In this document: piece by piece, positions 1-11,300 of the stretch
Numbering within the stretch: position 1 is the first letter of the stretch
How the letters are laid out: the number at the start of each line of letters is the position of its first letter
Origin: Prosapia bicincta
Lineage: Eukaryota; Arthropoda; Insecta; Hemiptera; Cercopidae
DNA length: 64,000 nucleotides
Assembly (NCBI GenBank): GCA_036971475.1
Contig: JBAIZL010000004.1
Location: 69,513,010 to 69,577,009, forward strand
Direction of reading: 5' to 3'
Position numbers and translations under genes: made by a program
Notes under the pieces: generated by a model
What the model was told of the DNA's origin: nothing
The model's input: only the letters and a program-made list of their open reading frames with translations
Databases searched by the model: none

Positions 1-1574
1 TACTGCAATGCCCCTTCAATAAATGTCACAGCCTCACTGTGACTAACTTTTCTTTCTTGTCAATGGTCCTCTTGCTCTTCTTCCGAATCGTCCCCTTCCT
101 CATCACGCCCTTTGACAGCTGCGATGATTTAATCTTCTCCTAATGGTTCTAATCCGTCGAGATCCATCCATGCATTGACATTATTGCTTGAAGACTCGTC
201 ACACCCTGGGATTTTTTCATGAGTTCAATCAAGTCGTTATTTTCAGAATTGATTCCATCGTCACGCGACAAATCATTGCCTGCATGATCTAGAAGTTTCT
301 TCCAAGAACGAATGAGGGTTATGGTCTCAAGCTCGATCCAAGATTGAGAGACCCATTCAATGACATCTAATAAATCGATCTTCTTTAGTTTAGCCGTTAG
401 CTCCTCACCCGATTCCAAGGACAACACCAAAGATGACAAAAGCTTACGTCTTTAGCTTCTCTTTAACGCTGCCAAAGCTCCTTGGTCCATTGGTTGACAG
501 AGAGACGTGACGTTCGGCGGTAGAAACATTGCTTTAATATCTTTGTCCTGTAAATATTGCACCATCAGGGTGAGTCGTAGAATTATCGAGAATCAGTAGA
601 GCTTTCCTGGGAAGATTTTTTTTTCTTCAGAAACTTCTCAACCTCTGGGGCGAACTGTTGAAAAAACCACTCTTTAAAAATTGCTTCGCTCATCCATGCA
701 TTAGATTGATTTCTATACCAAACTGAGAGTTCAAAGTTGCCATCACTTATGCATCTGGCAGTTTTAAATGCTCTTGGTTTTTTTGCTTTTCCAATTAGCG
801 CTAATTTGAGTTTGTGCTCTCCTGTTGCATTACTGAAGGCAAGAATAGTCACACGCTCCTTACTTCTTATAAAACCTGGTGCAGCTTTTTCATCTCTTAG
901 AGCTAAACTTTTAGTAGGAAGCATTCAAAAGTTTAGTCCTGCCTCATCTGCATTGTAGATTTGATCACCTGACAGTCCTTTTTTTCAATAAACTCGTGTA
1001 GTTTGGTCTTGAAGTCACTCATGTTGTTAGGGTCAGCTGACAGTTTTTCCCCGCAGATACTGAGCAGCTTGATTCCATATCGTTGTTTCCACCTTGACAA
1101 CCAACTATTGCTCGCTGTAAACCCAGGCTCTCTTTCGTCCTTAAATTGTTCATAAAACTGAAGAGATTTCTCTTGCAGGATGGGTCCAGATATAGGCGTT
1201 TCCTTCTCCCTGTGCACACGGAACCATTGGTACAGGGTTTCGCCGATTTTTTCGAACTCTGCACTTCTCATTGTTTTTCGTTCTGCGATGGATTTTTACA
1301 CTGTCTTTTCAAACACCACGATTCAATTTCAGATTTCTTTTCCTTCCAACCGAGCACTGTAGACCTACCGATGTTCAAGTCCAACTATTTTATTTACGCT
1401 TTCATCACGCTCAAGTCTCTAGTCTGGAAAACCTAGTAACCTAGTCTGAGTCTCTAGCGCTCTCGGGCGGCCTATGTACTGATGGAAAGCTTTACGTTAT
1501 GGGTGGTGTAAAAAAATTATTAATTCACCAACCCTGTCGAGTTTTTCGGGAATCGAGTTTGAGAGGTTCTACTG
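1..1574 (-). mobile_element. Tigger/pogo-type DNA transposon, 5' part, decayed, cut by window edge
   Basis: The right boundary is a terminal inverted repeat whose outward reading is CAGTAGAACCTCTCAAA, directly followed by TA (1575-1576), the usual pogo/Tigger target. The same outward start CAGTRGAACCCC is seen on the Tigger at 47573-49470. Inside, the minus strand encodes broken pieces of a CENP-B/jerky-like transposase in the correct N-to-C order. The other end is not in the window; the coding part ends near position 149, so the left terminus probably lies just outside. Seen: TIR, TA and transposase pieces. Inferred: family assignment. Element is inactive because of stops and frameshifts. 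Confidence 0.85.
149..1271 (-). pseudogene. Tigger/jerky-like transposase pseudogene
   Basis: The N-terminal piece (1271-933) holds a CENP-B-type helix-turn-helix half, with LYQWFRVHREKETPIS and then FTASNSWLSRWKQRYGI. It runs into the first catalytic region near 930-955 (YNADEAGLNF), which is followed by a stop before MLPTKSLAL. The next piece (924-583) is the central DDE domain, with ILAFSNATGEHKLKLALIGK. After a frame change around 600 the second acidic site appears as LDNSTTHP (about 575-595). The third follows near 500 as NVTSLCQPMDQGAL, the D-D-D style of pogo/Tigger. The C-terminal piece is 439-149. At least one stop and two frame changes make it non-functional. When intact such proteins bind the TIRs and perform cut-and-paste transposition at TA. 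It is a different subfamily from the copy at 47.9-49.3 kb. Confidence 0.85.
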
Positions 1575-2520
1575 TATATTGTTTGGGAATGATTCTCAAA
1601 CAACATGATGTTTTTAGTTGTCAGCTGATGCCAGACATCTACAGTTGTGTTTCACTTAGTGTGGTCATATGTGCATTCACTCATTAGGAAGCCTCTTCAC
1701 AACAGGCGGATGTATTTGCTGGCCGATGCAGCCGGAAGTATTTCCAGTTTTTTTGTTTACTTATTTACCTACTTATTTATTTTATGTAGTGCATAGTTTT
1801 TTGGATTCTGTTTTTTAAATTCCTTCTATTAGGTCACACTCTCCTGATATATATCTTGTACAAATTTTCAATTGTTAATAAAATACGTTTTTGTTCATCC
1901 AATCAAGTTCAAATACATTTTTTTTAACCTATAGGGGATGACAATTAATATTTTTTTAAATATTTATTTAATAATTAAATTATAAAAATTTGGGGGTCCT
2001 AGGTCTGATTTTAAACTGAGTATCTTCATGTTCAAAATTTAGCACTTTGGCACTGAGCCAACTTTCCCTTAGCTAGCAATGTGTTTTTCAAAGATGTATA
2101 TGAATTTTTCTTCTAGCGCCATCTGGTTGTCATAGAAACCTCTATTTTGCAACCTTAAATTGTTGCCATGGTTACCACACAATATCATAAATAATGCTCC
2201 TGGATTAAAAAATAATGAAAACAATAAAACAACTGGATTAATGGTATCGAACCTTGCTTCACAAACGGACAACGCAAAAGGAAAGCTAGTAGAAGCTATA
2301 TAATAATGCAGGCAGCAAAAAAAAAAAAAAAGAGTATAAATAGTATCAAACAAAAATAATAGTCTAACACCATACATAGAAAGGAAAATAGAATATTGCA
2401 AGGAAAAATTCACTTTCTATTTTGCCACTTAATATTGTTATTCTGACATAACATATTAAAATATTTATATTAATTGTAATTATAAAATTAAAAGAATCAT
2501 ATTTTTTCTTTGTTGGCATA
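1575..2520. other. AT-rich spacer, no gene seen
   Basis: Between the Tigger terminus and the poly-A end of the LINE. It contains a poly-A run near 2320-2334 and short open frames with no recognisable domain. Nothing else is supported. Confidence 0.6.
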
Positions 2521-2624
2521 TTTTTTTTTTATTACTAAAACTCGGAGGGACCTTATTGGTGTAGAGCGTAGAGCACTTAGCTGCAGCCTTTGTACTCTTT
2601 TCCCATCCCTACCACAGGACCAGC

Positions 2625-3947
2625 TTAGTAGATACCTACCTCTTTGCAGAAATCAAGTACCCACCTGGTGCTAAATCTTCTGATATCCTCTGGTGTACAT
2701 ACCTGCCAGCCAAACCACTTTCTCCTTGCAGCTCCCAAAACAGGGCACTCACAGAGTACATGGATTGGACTTTCCTCTTGGTCCTCGTCGCATCTCTTGC
2801 ACACAGGGGACCTAGATTTTCCAATTTTGTATTGGAACCCTCTCAGATTCCCATGGCCTGTGACCAGCTCTACAGTAACTCTGAGTTGATGTCTACTTAA
2901 GGAGAGTAGTTCTTTGCCCCACAAATCTCCTGAGTAACCCCACAGTACCTTGGATTTGTTACACCCCAAGGTTGTATTCCATTCTTCCTTGCACAAACTG
3001 TCTATTTGTGCCGTGATCCTCTTGTGCTTCTCCTGAGGCGGCATGCTCACTGCCCTCAGCAATGGTCCTTGAGTTATACACCCTTGTTTTGCTAAGGCGT
3101 CAGCTCTCTCATTCCCTATCCAGCCAGAATGTCCTGGAATCCAGGTTAGGTTGAGTGAATTATGCTTACTCAGCTCTGCTAAAGAAGCCATAGTCTCAGC
3201 CACCAACCTAGAGCTGGTACTAGCCTTACCTAAATTCTTCAGAGCTGCCTGACTGTCCGAGCAAATCCAGATGGTCTTGCCCCTCCTGCCAGACCCTATT
3301 ATTTCCTCAGCACATAGTTTGATCGCAAGCACCTCTCCCTGGAAGACAGAGTTGTAGTCCTCCAGGCGATAAAATCTGTCTTGGTGTCTCGGTCCACTAA
3401 ATCCTGCTCCCACTCCTTCCTTCATCTTGGACCCATCGGTGAACCAGATTTCACCATGTTTGGGTGTACACTCCGCCCATGCCTCTCTTGCAGGAATATG
3501 GATTTTGTAGTTTCCTTTTTCCCTTTTAAGAGGCGGTATCTTATCCTGAGGTTCTATCCAGAGCTCCTTCAGTGAATCCGCAAATAGCTGTTTATGACGT
3601 TTGCTACTTGTCTTCCACTGCCCGGTACAACTTAGCCGGCATGCAGTTTTCATTGCCTCCATCCTAATTTGAAGACTCAAGGATGGAAAACCCAACATAA
3701 CCCTCATGGCCGCACATGGTGTGCTTCTCCTTGTAGCTGTTATGCCTCTAAGGAAGAGCCCCTGCGCACGGTCCAGCATTCTTTTACTTGTTTCTTTCTG
3801 TGCCCTGTCCCACCAGACGATTGAGGCAAAGACCAACCTCATCACCACAATGGCGGAATAAATCCAGTTCATATGACGTGGACCCAAACCCATCTCGTGC
3901 CTATTGCTCCTCTGCATTGCCAGAACGTAGCTATGGCTTTTTTGCAC
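2625..3947 (-). pseudogene. LINE ORF2 connection, RNase H and C-terminal Cys-rich region
   Basis: After about 130 residues of connection region (including NWIYSAIVVMRLVFASIVWW) comes a complete RNase H domain. The four acidic/histidine motifs are visible: EIWFTDGSKM, FQGEVLAIKLCAEE, IWICSDSQAALKNL and LTWIPGHSGWIGNERADAL. The C-terminus has a Cys/His cluster, CKRCDEDQEESPIHVLCECP, common at the end of I/R1/Jockey ORF2 proteins. RNase H removes element RNA from the cDNA hybrid. The frame ends at 2625, about 100 bp before the poly-A tail. The 440-residue length reflects an open frame that starts downstream of a frameshift, not a true start codon. Confidence 0.93.
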
Positions 3948-4047
3948 TTATCCTCTAAGTGCTCATGCCAGAGTAGCTTCCTATTCAGAATAACTCCCAG
4001 ATATTTAGCGCTCTCAACGTAGCTTATTTTGGTATTACCAATTTCTA

Positions 4048-5031
4048 TCATCTCCAGTGATTTAGTTTTATATCGCCTAGTGAAGATGAGTGCCACAGAT
4101 TTCTCTCCTTGAATGCAAGTGCATTCTCCCTGCACCATGCTTCTGTTACCTTGAGTGCCTCTTGAAGCAGGTCTTTGAGGTCCTCTTCAAATGGTCCCCT
4201 AACAAGGATAGCTATATCATCCGCATATCCTACCACCTTGACACCCATTCTACTGAGCGTTCTTAGTAGGCCGTCCACGACAAGGCTCCACAACAGAGGG
4301 GATAACACTCCACCCTGCTGGTAGCCCTTCGAGACCATCCCATTTATCGTGCACCCTATCCAGGATGCAGTACTTATACGGTTTTCCAAGGAGCTCATAA
4401 TCCAATTTATAATTCCATCAGAAATCCCGTGATCCATAGCTGCTCTCTTGATGGCCAGTCTAGAGGTACTATTAAAAGCCCCCTCCACATCAAGAAAAGC
4501 CCCAATACATATCCCCTTGTTGATCTGACTCTCAATAAAGTCCACAACCGACAACAGCACAGTCTCCACTGACCTACCAGTTCGGTAGGCGTGTTGGTCC
4601 TGATGAAGCGGATACTGCTTCAGAGGTCCCTCCTTCAAATAGTGGTCCACCAGCCTTTCCAGTGTCTTTAACAAGAAAGATGTAAGGCTGATAGGTCTGA
4701 AATCCTTTACCTCTGTGTAACCTTTCCTCCCCGGTTTAGGGATAAAAATAACTTTTGTTTTGAGCCACTGCCCGGGCGTGTAAACCAAGGCAACATAGCC
4801 TCTAAGTAATCCTGTCAGTGGCCCTATTATTTCCTCCAAGCAATTTTGTAGTAGTGCTGGAGTAATATCTAATCTAGGCGGTTTAAAAGGCTCAAAAGAC
4901 AGAATCGCCTCTCTCCCCTTTTGCGCTGAGATCACCTGCCCAGCAATATTCCAGTCCGCCCTTAGCCCAGTATGTCGGAGGTTTTGAGCACCGTCCCCTA
5001 CCGGTCTAATATCGGGAAAACTGTTCCTCAT
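4048..5031 (-). pseudogene. LINE ORF2 reverse transcriptase domain
   Basis: The open frame covers the RT core: KVIFIPKPGR, then DFRPISLTSFLLKTLERLVD, then the first aspartate motif as GAFLDVEGAFNS. The GYQQGGVLSPLLW motif and the YADD box in VVGYADDIAIL follow. All visible catalytic aspartates are kept. Toward the end (about 4110) the frame changes into the 4138-3869 frame, which holds the thumb-like stretch KYLGVILNRKLLWHEHL. A second change near 3935 leads to the RNase H frame. Function in the family: target-primed reverse transcription of element RNA. Intact motifs with flanking frameshifts suggest fairly recent decay. Confidence 0.93.
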
Positions 5032-5367
5032 AAGCAGACGCAGAGTTTCCTCTGGGGTGTCAGTAAAGCTACCATCAGTCTTCTTGACAAACTTAAGCTC
5101 TCCCCTCGGTCCACCTGCTTACACCTTAAACAGTCTAGCAGTGTCACTCAGTGTGCTTGTCTCTGAGCAACACTTTTCCCAAGAACGTCTTTAATAAGAT
5201 TTTTATAGAGACCCTGGCTGTCTTTATATGCCTGCCAGGTCTCCGCCGTTTTCTTCTTCTTTGCCCAATTAAAGAACCTTCTAGTCTCTTTCCGTCTTGC
5301 CTCTAACTCGCTGTTCCACTTAAGCTTACCACGCCAAGTGTTTATCCACAAGAGAGGACAATTTTCC

Positions 5368-6177
5368 TTAAACGATGTGGAAATTGCAGTCCTGATGTAG
5401 GATGCAGTCCAGTTCGTTTGATGTACCATATTTACCACGGAAGTCTGACATCTGCCTCCTCACCGAGGACTTAAAACCTTCCCAGTTTGTCCTTCTCGGG
5501 TTCCTAAACCACACCACATGGGGGACAACTCCCCTCATCGTAGCAGTGATGATACGTTGATCAGACATGGAGGGCTCATCCGAAACCTGCCAGTCATGCA
5601 CCCACCTTACCATTTGTCTATTACAGAAGGTGATATCTAGAACCTCTATTCTGTTTGAAGTGACAAATGTTGGCTCGGCACCTGTGTTTAAAACCACAAG
5701 GTTTTCTTCAATCAAGAAGGCGAGGAGCTCCTCACCTCGCTCATTTGTGTCTGTGCTGCCCCACACCTCATTATGAGCATTGGCATCACAGCCCACTAAG
5801 ATTCCTATATTCCTCTCCCTGCAGTACCGAACTAACTTACGTAATTCTGCAGGGGGCGATTCTCTATTATGGGCGCAGTAAGTGGAGGCCACGATGAACT
5901 CCCTGCTCCCACTTACCTCGCTCTTACCTCAAATTCTAACCACTGCAAGGTCTTTTGTTGAGAATTCTTGAATCAGTGTGGCTTTTAGTCCTCTGACTAT
6001 CACACATGCTCCGTGCCCCTCATGTTTCCCATTTGCGTAGGTGCGCCCAGCTGCAGTCAGACCCCTTATATGGTTCCTGACCAGCCACAGTTCTTGCGTT
6101 AGCGCAAGCACTGGTAATGTGTGCCTCACATTTAAGCACCTGGTTAGGACCACCGAGGCGCTTTTACTGTGGTGCAA
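5368..6177 (-). pseudogene. LINE ORF2 N-terminal AP-endonuclease domain, broken and catalytically damaged
   Basis: The first piece (6177-5929) carries the start of an exonuclease-endonuclease-phosphatase fold, with PVLALTQELW supplying the catalytic glutamate and then VRNHIRGLTAAG. A frame change near 5925 leads into the second piece (5892-5368), with NIGILVGCDANAHNEVWGST, then NTGAEPTFVTSNRIEVLDIT, then VSDEPSMSDQRII. In active members of the family the last motif is SDH; here it is SDQ, so the catalytic histidine is replaced. In the family this domain nicks target DNA to prime reverse transcription. Loss of both frame and histidine means this copy cannot move itself. A following linker ORF (5438-5148) continues ORF2 toward the RT. 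Confidence 0.88.
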
Positions 6178-6239
6178 GTTATCAGGATCATTGCTTGAGG
6201 GTCAGCCATATCCAACTGACCCCTACGCCTTCTCCTGAT

Positions 6240-7625
6240 TCTCTCTCTCTCGCCCTTCTCTTCCGGGTCCTTAGAGTTCCACTTAAAAGTGACCTCTGCA
6301 GTCCCCAGGAAGGCTTTCCCATCTCTTGCCTTTAGTTGTTCGGCCGATGCCTCATCTAATCCTAGGCAGAGGAGGCTTGCAGGACCCCGTTCAATGCACT
6401 GTAGGATCTTCCACTTCGAAGTGTCAAATTTCTGGGTTTTGCATCCCCTTGAGCTTGACCAACTGAGTGACCTCCCTTTTTGGTGGTGGTACGAGCACCG
6501 TCACTTTCACCCTTTTGATCAGTTCATCAGGCAGGACTAGCCTTGCCTGAGTCCCGTCCTCGAGCTTAACTGACGGTACCACTTCTCTCAGCCATTTTGC
6601 CGATTCCTCCTCAGCACAAATAAATGCTGCGACTCCATCCCTTATGTAAGTGTCTCTGAACCGCAGAAAAAACCTTCACTAGGAGTTTCCAGAATCCGGT
6701 CCATGACGGTGCCCTTAAGGTGGTCGAACACCGCCATCTCCATCCTCACGCCTACACTATCCCCAAAGGTCACTAGAACCCTCGGTAGGTTGGCGGAGAT
6801 CGATGAGAAAGACGGCCCTCCCGACCCAACAGGCTTTGACCCTTGTCTATTCCTCTTGGCCTCCGACTCTGGAGTAGGATTAGAAGTACTCCTTTCCTTC
6901 CTTTTCCTCTCTCTCTCTTGTACTAAGGTCCTACCGGATCCACTGGCTTCCGGGACGACAGGGGATCCACTGGCTTCCGGGACGACAGGGGATCCACTGG
7001 CTTCCGAGACGACAGGGTGGGTTCTAGCCCCAGCCTCCGTCAAACCCTTCCGCTGCCTGAACCGGTGTTTCCTCAAAGGGGGTGGCGGTGGTTCTCTGCC
7101 CTCCGCCTTCTTTGCTTCTTCATGGTAGGAAAGCCAGAGTGCTTTCCTCCTTTGTGCCCCACTCATTCTTCCTGTTGCCTTCGCAATTGGATTTCCATCT
7201 GTCTCTACGGGGGCCGAAAAGACCTCCATTGGGACAGATTTGTTGGTAGGTTCTAAGCCCTGACCAGTTAAATTAATTTTTTTGCTTCTGCCATATGCGT
7301 TCCCACGAGCAGCTAGGGAAATAAAGGTCCGCCGCCGCAGAGCCCCGCTTACGGCGGTAAGGCGACTTGAGTACTCAGGGGTGGTGCCAGGTGCCCCTGA
7401 GGCTCCATAAAAGACCCTCCTTACCCTGAGGGCCACGAATCTACATCGGCACGGATCGCATAACACCTTCAGATCGGGGGTGTAAGTGCCCAACCAGACC
7501 ACCAACCTGGATGAGGGGTGCTTCTCGGTTGCCGCCCGCAAGGGAAGGCCAGGGCGAGAGCCGGGCAGATAACAACCCTTTAAGTGCTTGGACTGCCCCC
7601 TTTTTTTTGAGCCTCCTTCATGCAC
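6240..7625 (-). pseudogene. LINE ORF1 (gag-like), frameshifted
   Basis: The open part (7625-6642) is a basic, low-complexity protein. It has a run of five prolines, a KR-rich stretch (ERERKRKERS) and a threefold 8-residue repeat of the type VVPEASGS, encoded by 24-bp DNA repeats at about 6940-7015. After a frame change near 6650 the minus strand continues with AAFICAEEESAKWL and later RLVLPDELIKRVKVTVLVP. That resembles the C-terminal domain of insect LINE ORF1 proteins (similar to the DUF4780 type; my recognition, not searched). Later stops near 6400-6300 end it. ORF1 proteins bind element RNA and act as chaperones. No CCHC zinc knuckle is visible in the open frame, so the RNA-binding part may be lost or in a disrupted frame. 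Confidence 0.7.
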
Positions 7626-7757
7626 TCACACATTTGCCTGGACTTACCGTTTATAGGGAGCCACAAACGTACAGCTCCGCTCCACCTGTCCCCCACGCAC
7701 GGATTAAGCCTCTCCACCACGTCAAGGTCATGCAGCCCATAGGAGAGGTTTTTTGAC

Positions 7758-8167
7758 ATAAGTAGGAAAATATTTTCATATTACTAGTTTATGTACATAA
7801 TGTGTATTTTAATACTTTCAAAAAGGTATTGATTTTTGTTATGAATATTCCTATAGATAAACCTTACTAACCTGTTTTGGCTGTAATTATAATGATTTTC
7901 TAATGTTATTTTATGGTCTCTATTTTTTTCAGCGAAAGTGTTTTTTTTACTAATACTATTCCTATATAAATAGAAGGAATATAACTTCAATTTTTTTTAA
8001 AATATATATTTATTAAATTGTGATTCATGAAGTGAAATTAGCAATTCCTTACATAAGATGCAAGGGATAATATTTAAGATATTTAAAAGAATATATATTT
8101 CATGATTTGATATACTGTATAAGAAATTTAGATTTTGTAATAATGTAGTTGTATGTTTGTTTTTCAG
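7758..8167. other. AT-rich spacer or intron upstream of the first recognised FASTKD-type exon
   Basis: The sequence is AT-rich and ends in a pyrimidine-rich tract plus AG just before 8168, a good splice acceptor. No coding content recognised. Confidence 0.55.
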
Positions 8168-8315
8168 AAAAACTCTTTATATATACCACAGGAAAAGAAA
8201 AAATTAAATGTTTATGATGCCCAATTTGTGGATTTACTAAAAGCTGCAGAGAAGATACTCAGCAGTAATGAATTTTATTTAGTTCAATATATTTTACCAC
8301 ATCATCCAAGAGCAG
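8168..8315 (+). CDS. FASTKD-type gene, antepenultimate-region exon (first seen)
   Basis: 148-bp exon with acceptor ttttcag and donor GTAAT. It encodes a helical, Lys-rich stretch starting KNSLYIPQEKKKLN, then VDLLKAAEKILSSNEF and YILPHHPRA. The last base pairs with two bases of the next exon to make a Asp codon. The frame is open throughout and consistent with the next exon. Confidence 0.75.
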
Positions 8316-11300
8316 GTAATTAACATTGAAGATAGAGTAAATTATTTATTTTTTATAGCTTTCGTAGTTTTAATGCTACTTGATTTAAATAATTGTCCTC
8401 ATCAGCAATAATTATCTTGAAGAGTATCAATTTATTACTGGTTTGAAGGTTACAAGGAACGTGTCTAATCTGTAGTTTCATTCTATCCCAGAGGACTTGT
8501 AGTTTCTCTATGCACAATTGTCCCCTTCTACCATACATCATCTTTCCTTTTAGAATCTTTCATATTTTCACCTCAGTAACTTTCTGAAATTTTTAGTGAA
8601 AATTTTTCCTCTATTTATTTATAAACCCGAAACATACTTTACTTCAGCGAACGCCAGCCTTTGGCCTCTCGGTCATCTGGCTCCTCGCTTCCCAGTAGAG
8701 AAATAACAATGGTTTTTTTTTTCATCTTGAATTAGGTCTGGATAATGCCACAGTTGTAAGCCTTCCATTCTTTCCGTGCTGCAAATTGGGCACATCTCAT
8801 CAGTGGCTAGGCCAAAGCGATGTAAATGTGCCTGCAGGTAGTCGTGTGTGATGAGAAGGCGAAATTCAGCAACTGAAAGACAGGTCCTCGAACCAATGAT
8901 TTTCATGCCTTTCTTGTGGCCTTTGTTTTCAATTGGTCTTTACTTAGGTCCTTATAGCACTTTCAATTTTGTTTGTTACTGAAGTTAGGCTAACGTTTTG
9001 GTGTTGGTTGTAGTAGACTTGCTTTTCGATTTGCTAGGTCTGCCCACTCGTTCCCGGCTATATTGACATGGCTGGGTATCCACTGTAGGGCCACTGTCCT
9101 TTTGCTGCTGACCAGTGCAGAAAGGGTTTTGTGACATTTGACAGTGAGAGAGCAATCAATTGGCGTGTTGTTACTGAGTGCAAAAATTGCAGCGTGCGAG
9201 TCTATTAGGAATACTGCCTGTTCATGAGCGAGATGTTTGTCCAAAGTGACCAGCTTCGGTGCAGCCTCATCAACAGCTTTCACCTCTCAAAGTTGCTGGC
9301 GCTGGCATCCACTACTGTGGCTCTCTCGAATAGGTCGCAGTAGTAGCCAGACCTCACACCTGACTCTGAGGTGGATCCGTCGGTGTAAATATGTCACCAT
9401 TCTTCTGTTGGGTATTGCTTACTCAAGGTTTTTAATGAGGCTTGCTTCAGTTCTGTAGGGTGGGTACCTCTCTTGGTGCCATGAAAGTCCTGTAATGTAA
9501 GATGTCCTGTAGATATCTGGAGAATCTCGTCATAAAGATTTAGTGGATCTTTGTGCAAGGGGCAAAGCCTTTCTGCTTGATGGAGTGGTGTTGTGTGAGT
9601 TTTCAGTTATGGTCTCGGTGGTCTATAGTTCTTCCAGTAGCTGCGGTCCAGTTTTGCTCTTCCCCAAAATTTGAACTGCAATTTATCTCTACAAGATTCT
9701 AGGGGTTCTATGCCTGTAAACCCAAAACGACTAAGTCTTTCTATTCACTCCTTTTCATACCCTTCAGTAACTTCTTTTTTATAATTCTCTTTATTTTCGT
9801 ACAAAATTTAATTGTGCAGCAGTCCATCATTAAAGAGGCAGGTATGGGACAAAAGCACTAGATTGCTGAGAGGTTAATGCTAGAACTAATATGAGTTACA
9901 AAATAAGACGCATTTACATATCCCTTTACTGATAAAGTTATTCACAATTGCATTGCTTGGTAAAGGCTAAACGTTGAGGAATGGAATTTACACAAATCAA
10001 TGGCTTGCTTAACACGAATCAATTGACTTCATCTAGAGGTAGATAAAATCCTTTATTAGATTCTGGCTACAAATAAATACATTTACCACTTGTCCCCTAC
10101 TGAATCATAGTGTAGGGGTTGCTTCCTTTGCCTGTGGGTTACTTATTTTAGTTACAACTAATTGTCAATTAGAAGATCAGATAATACTAAGCAAAAGTTG
10201 TCTGCAAGCTAATAAATCATTGTTTATAAATAAATATAACACTCATGAATTTTATAGTACATTACGTTCTGTGAAACTAATTAATTACTTTACATTAGTT
10301 TACAACTATCCAAACTTAAATTTTTTTGTAAAAACTTAGTGAGACATAACGTTTTCAATTCCCTGTGGCGATTTTCATCAGTGTCTCTGGAGCTCTTACA
10401 AAAAAAATTTAAGTTAAAATAGTCGAAACTAACGTAAAGTTATTAACTATAACAAGTTGGGATGGAAACTTACATTACCACTAATCACAACCAAGATATC
10501 TTGAAAGCCCTACCATACAGTATGAACTTATTGCCTAAAGTGATTACTACCTCTTTTTAGCGAAGAACAAAAAACATTAAATACAAATTGTATACAGTAT
10601 ATTCTGGAAAATCATACCACTTCCAGACCTGAAGTTTCGAAAGTATAATGTACTTTACTAAACACCGGGTTACCGTGATTTTACCTTTTTTGTATATGCT
10701 GCTCAGGAATACATTATATATAAAGCAATGTTAACTCTTTGAAGCCTTGGCCCTTAATAGATGCCCATCTCTATCTCCCTGAAAGTTTTTAGGTAAAATA
10801 TAAACACAATTCCTGACATACAATAAATACCATATTTACAACAAATTATACATTTTTGTAAAGGAAATGAAACAACATTTCAAGAAATATATACATATGA
10901 ATTGATTATTTACATATAGATTTGAAAAAAATCATAAATAATTTTAAAAAATAAAATAGCAACACTGTACATCACTGCATTTCACTACTCATAATTTACA
11001 TTGTAATGAATTAAATATTGCATGTTATATATCATTTTTAAGCTAAAGAAATTGTAATTTAGTAATATTTCCTTTAAAATGTAGAAAACTCTCTAAAATT
11101 AGGGTCATTTACATTCAGTTCAATAGAAGATATGTCGATTGTACCTACCTCGACCTAGATCGGTTTCACTGTCAATGTGTAGAAACATCGTGTCTTGTAT
11201 TGAATCGCTTCTTAAAGTGCATTTAGTCATTATATCTATAACATAATACCTCTACCAATAAAAATTAAATATAAACTAAATGACTGAAAAATAAATTTAA

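Larger units (their letters stand above)
2521..7757 (-). mobile_element. I/R1-type non-LTR retrotransposon (LINE), near full length, inactivated
   Basis: Read on the minus strand the order is 5' region (7757-7630), ORF1 (7625-6240), then ORF2 with APE endonuclease (6177-5368), linker (5438-5148), reverse transcriptase (5031-4048) and RNase H (3947-2625). A short 3' tail ends in a poly-A tract, seen as poly-T at 2521-2531 on the plus strand. An RNase H domain after the RT together with an APE endonuclease is typical of the I superfamily. ORF2 is split by at least four frame changes. The tail shows target-primed insertion, but I could not identify a convincing target-site duplication. It lies upstream of the recognisable FASTKD-type exons and on the opposite strand; if that gene has further 5' exons, it may sit in an intron. 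Confidence 0.93.
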
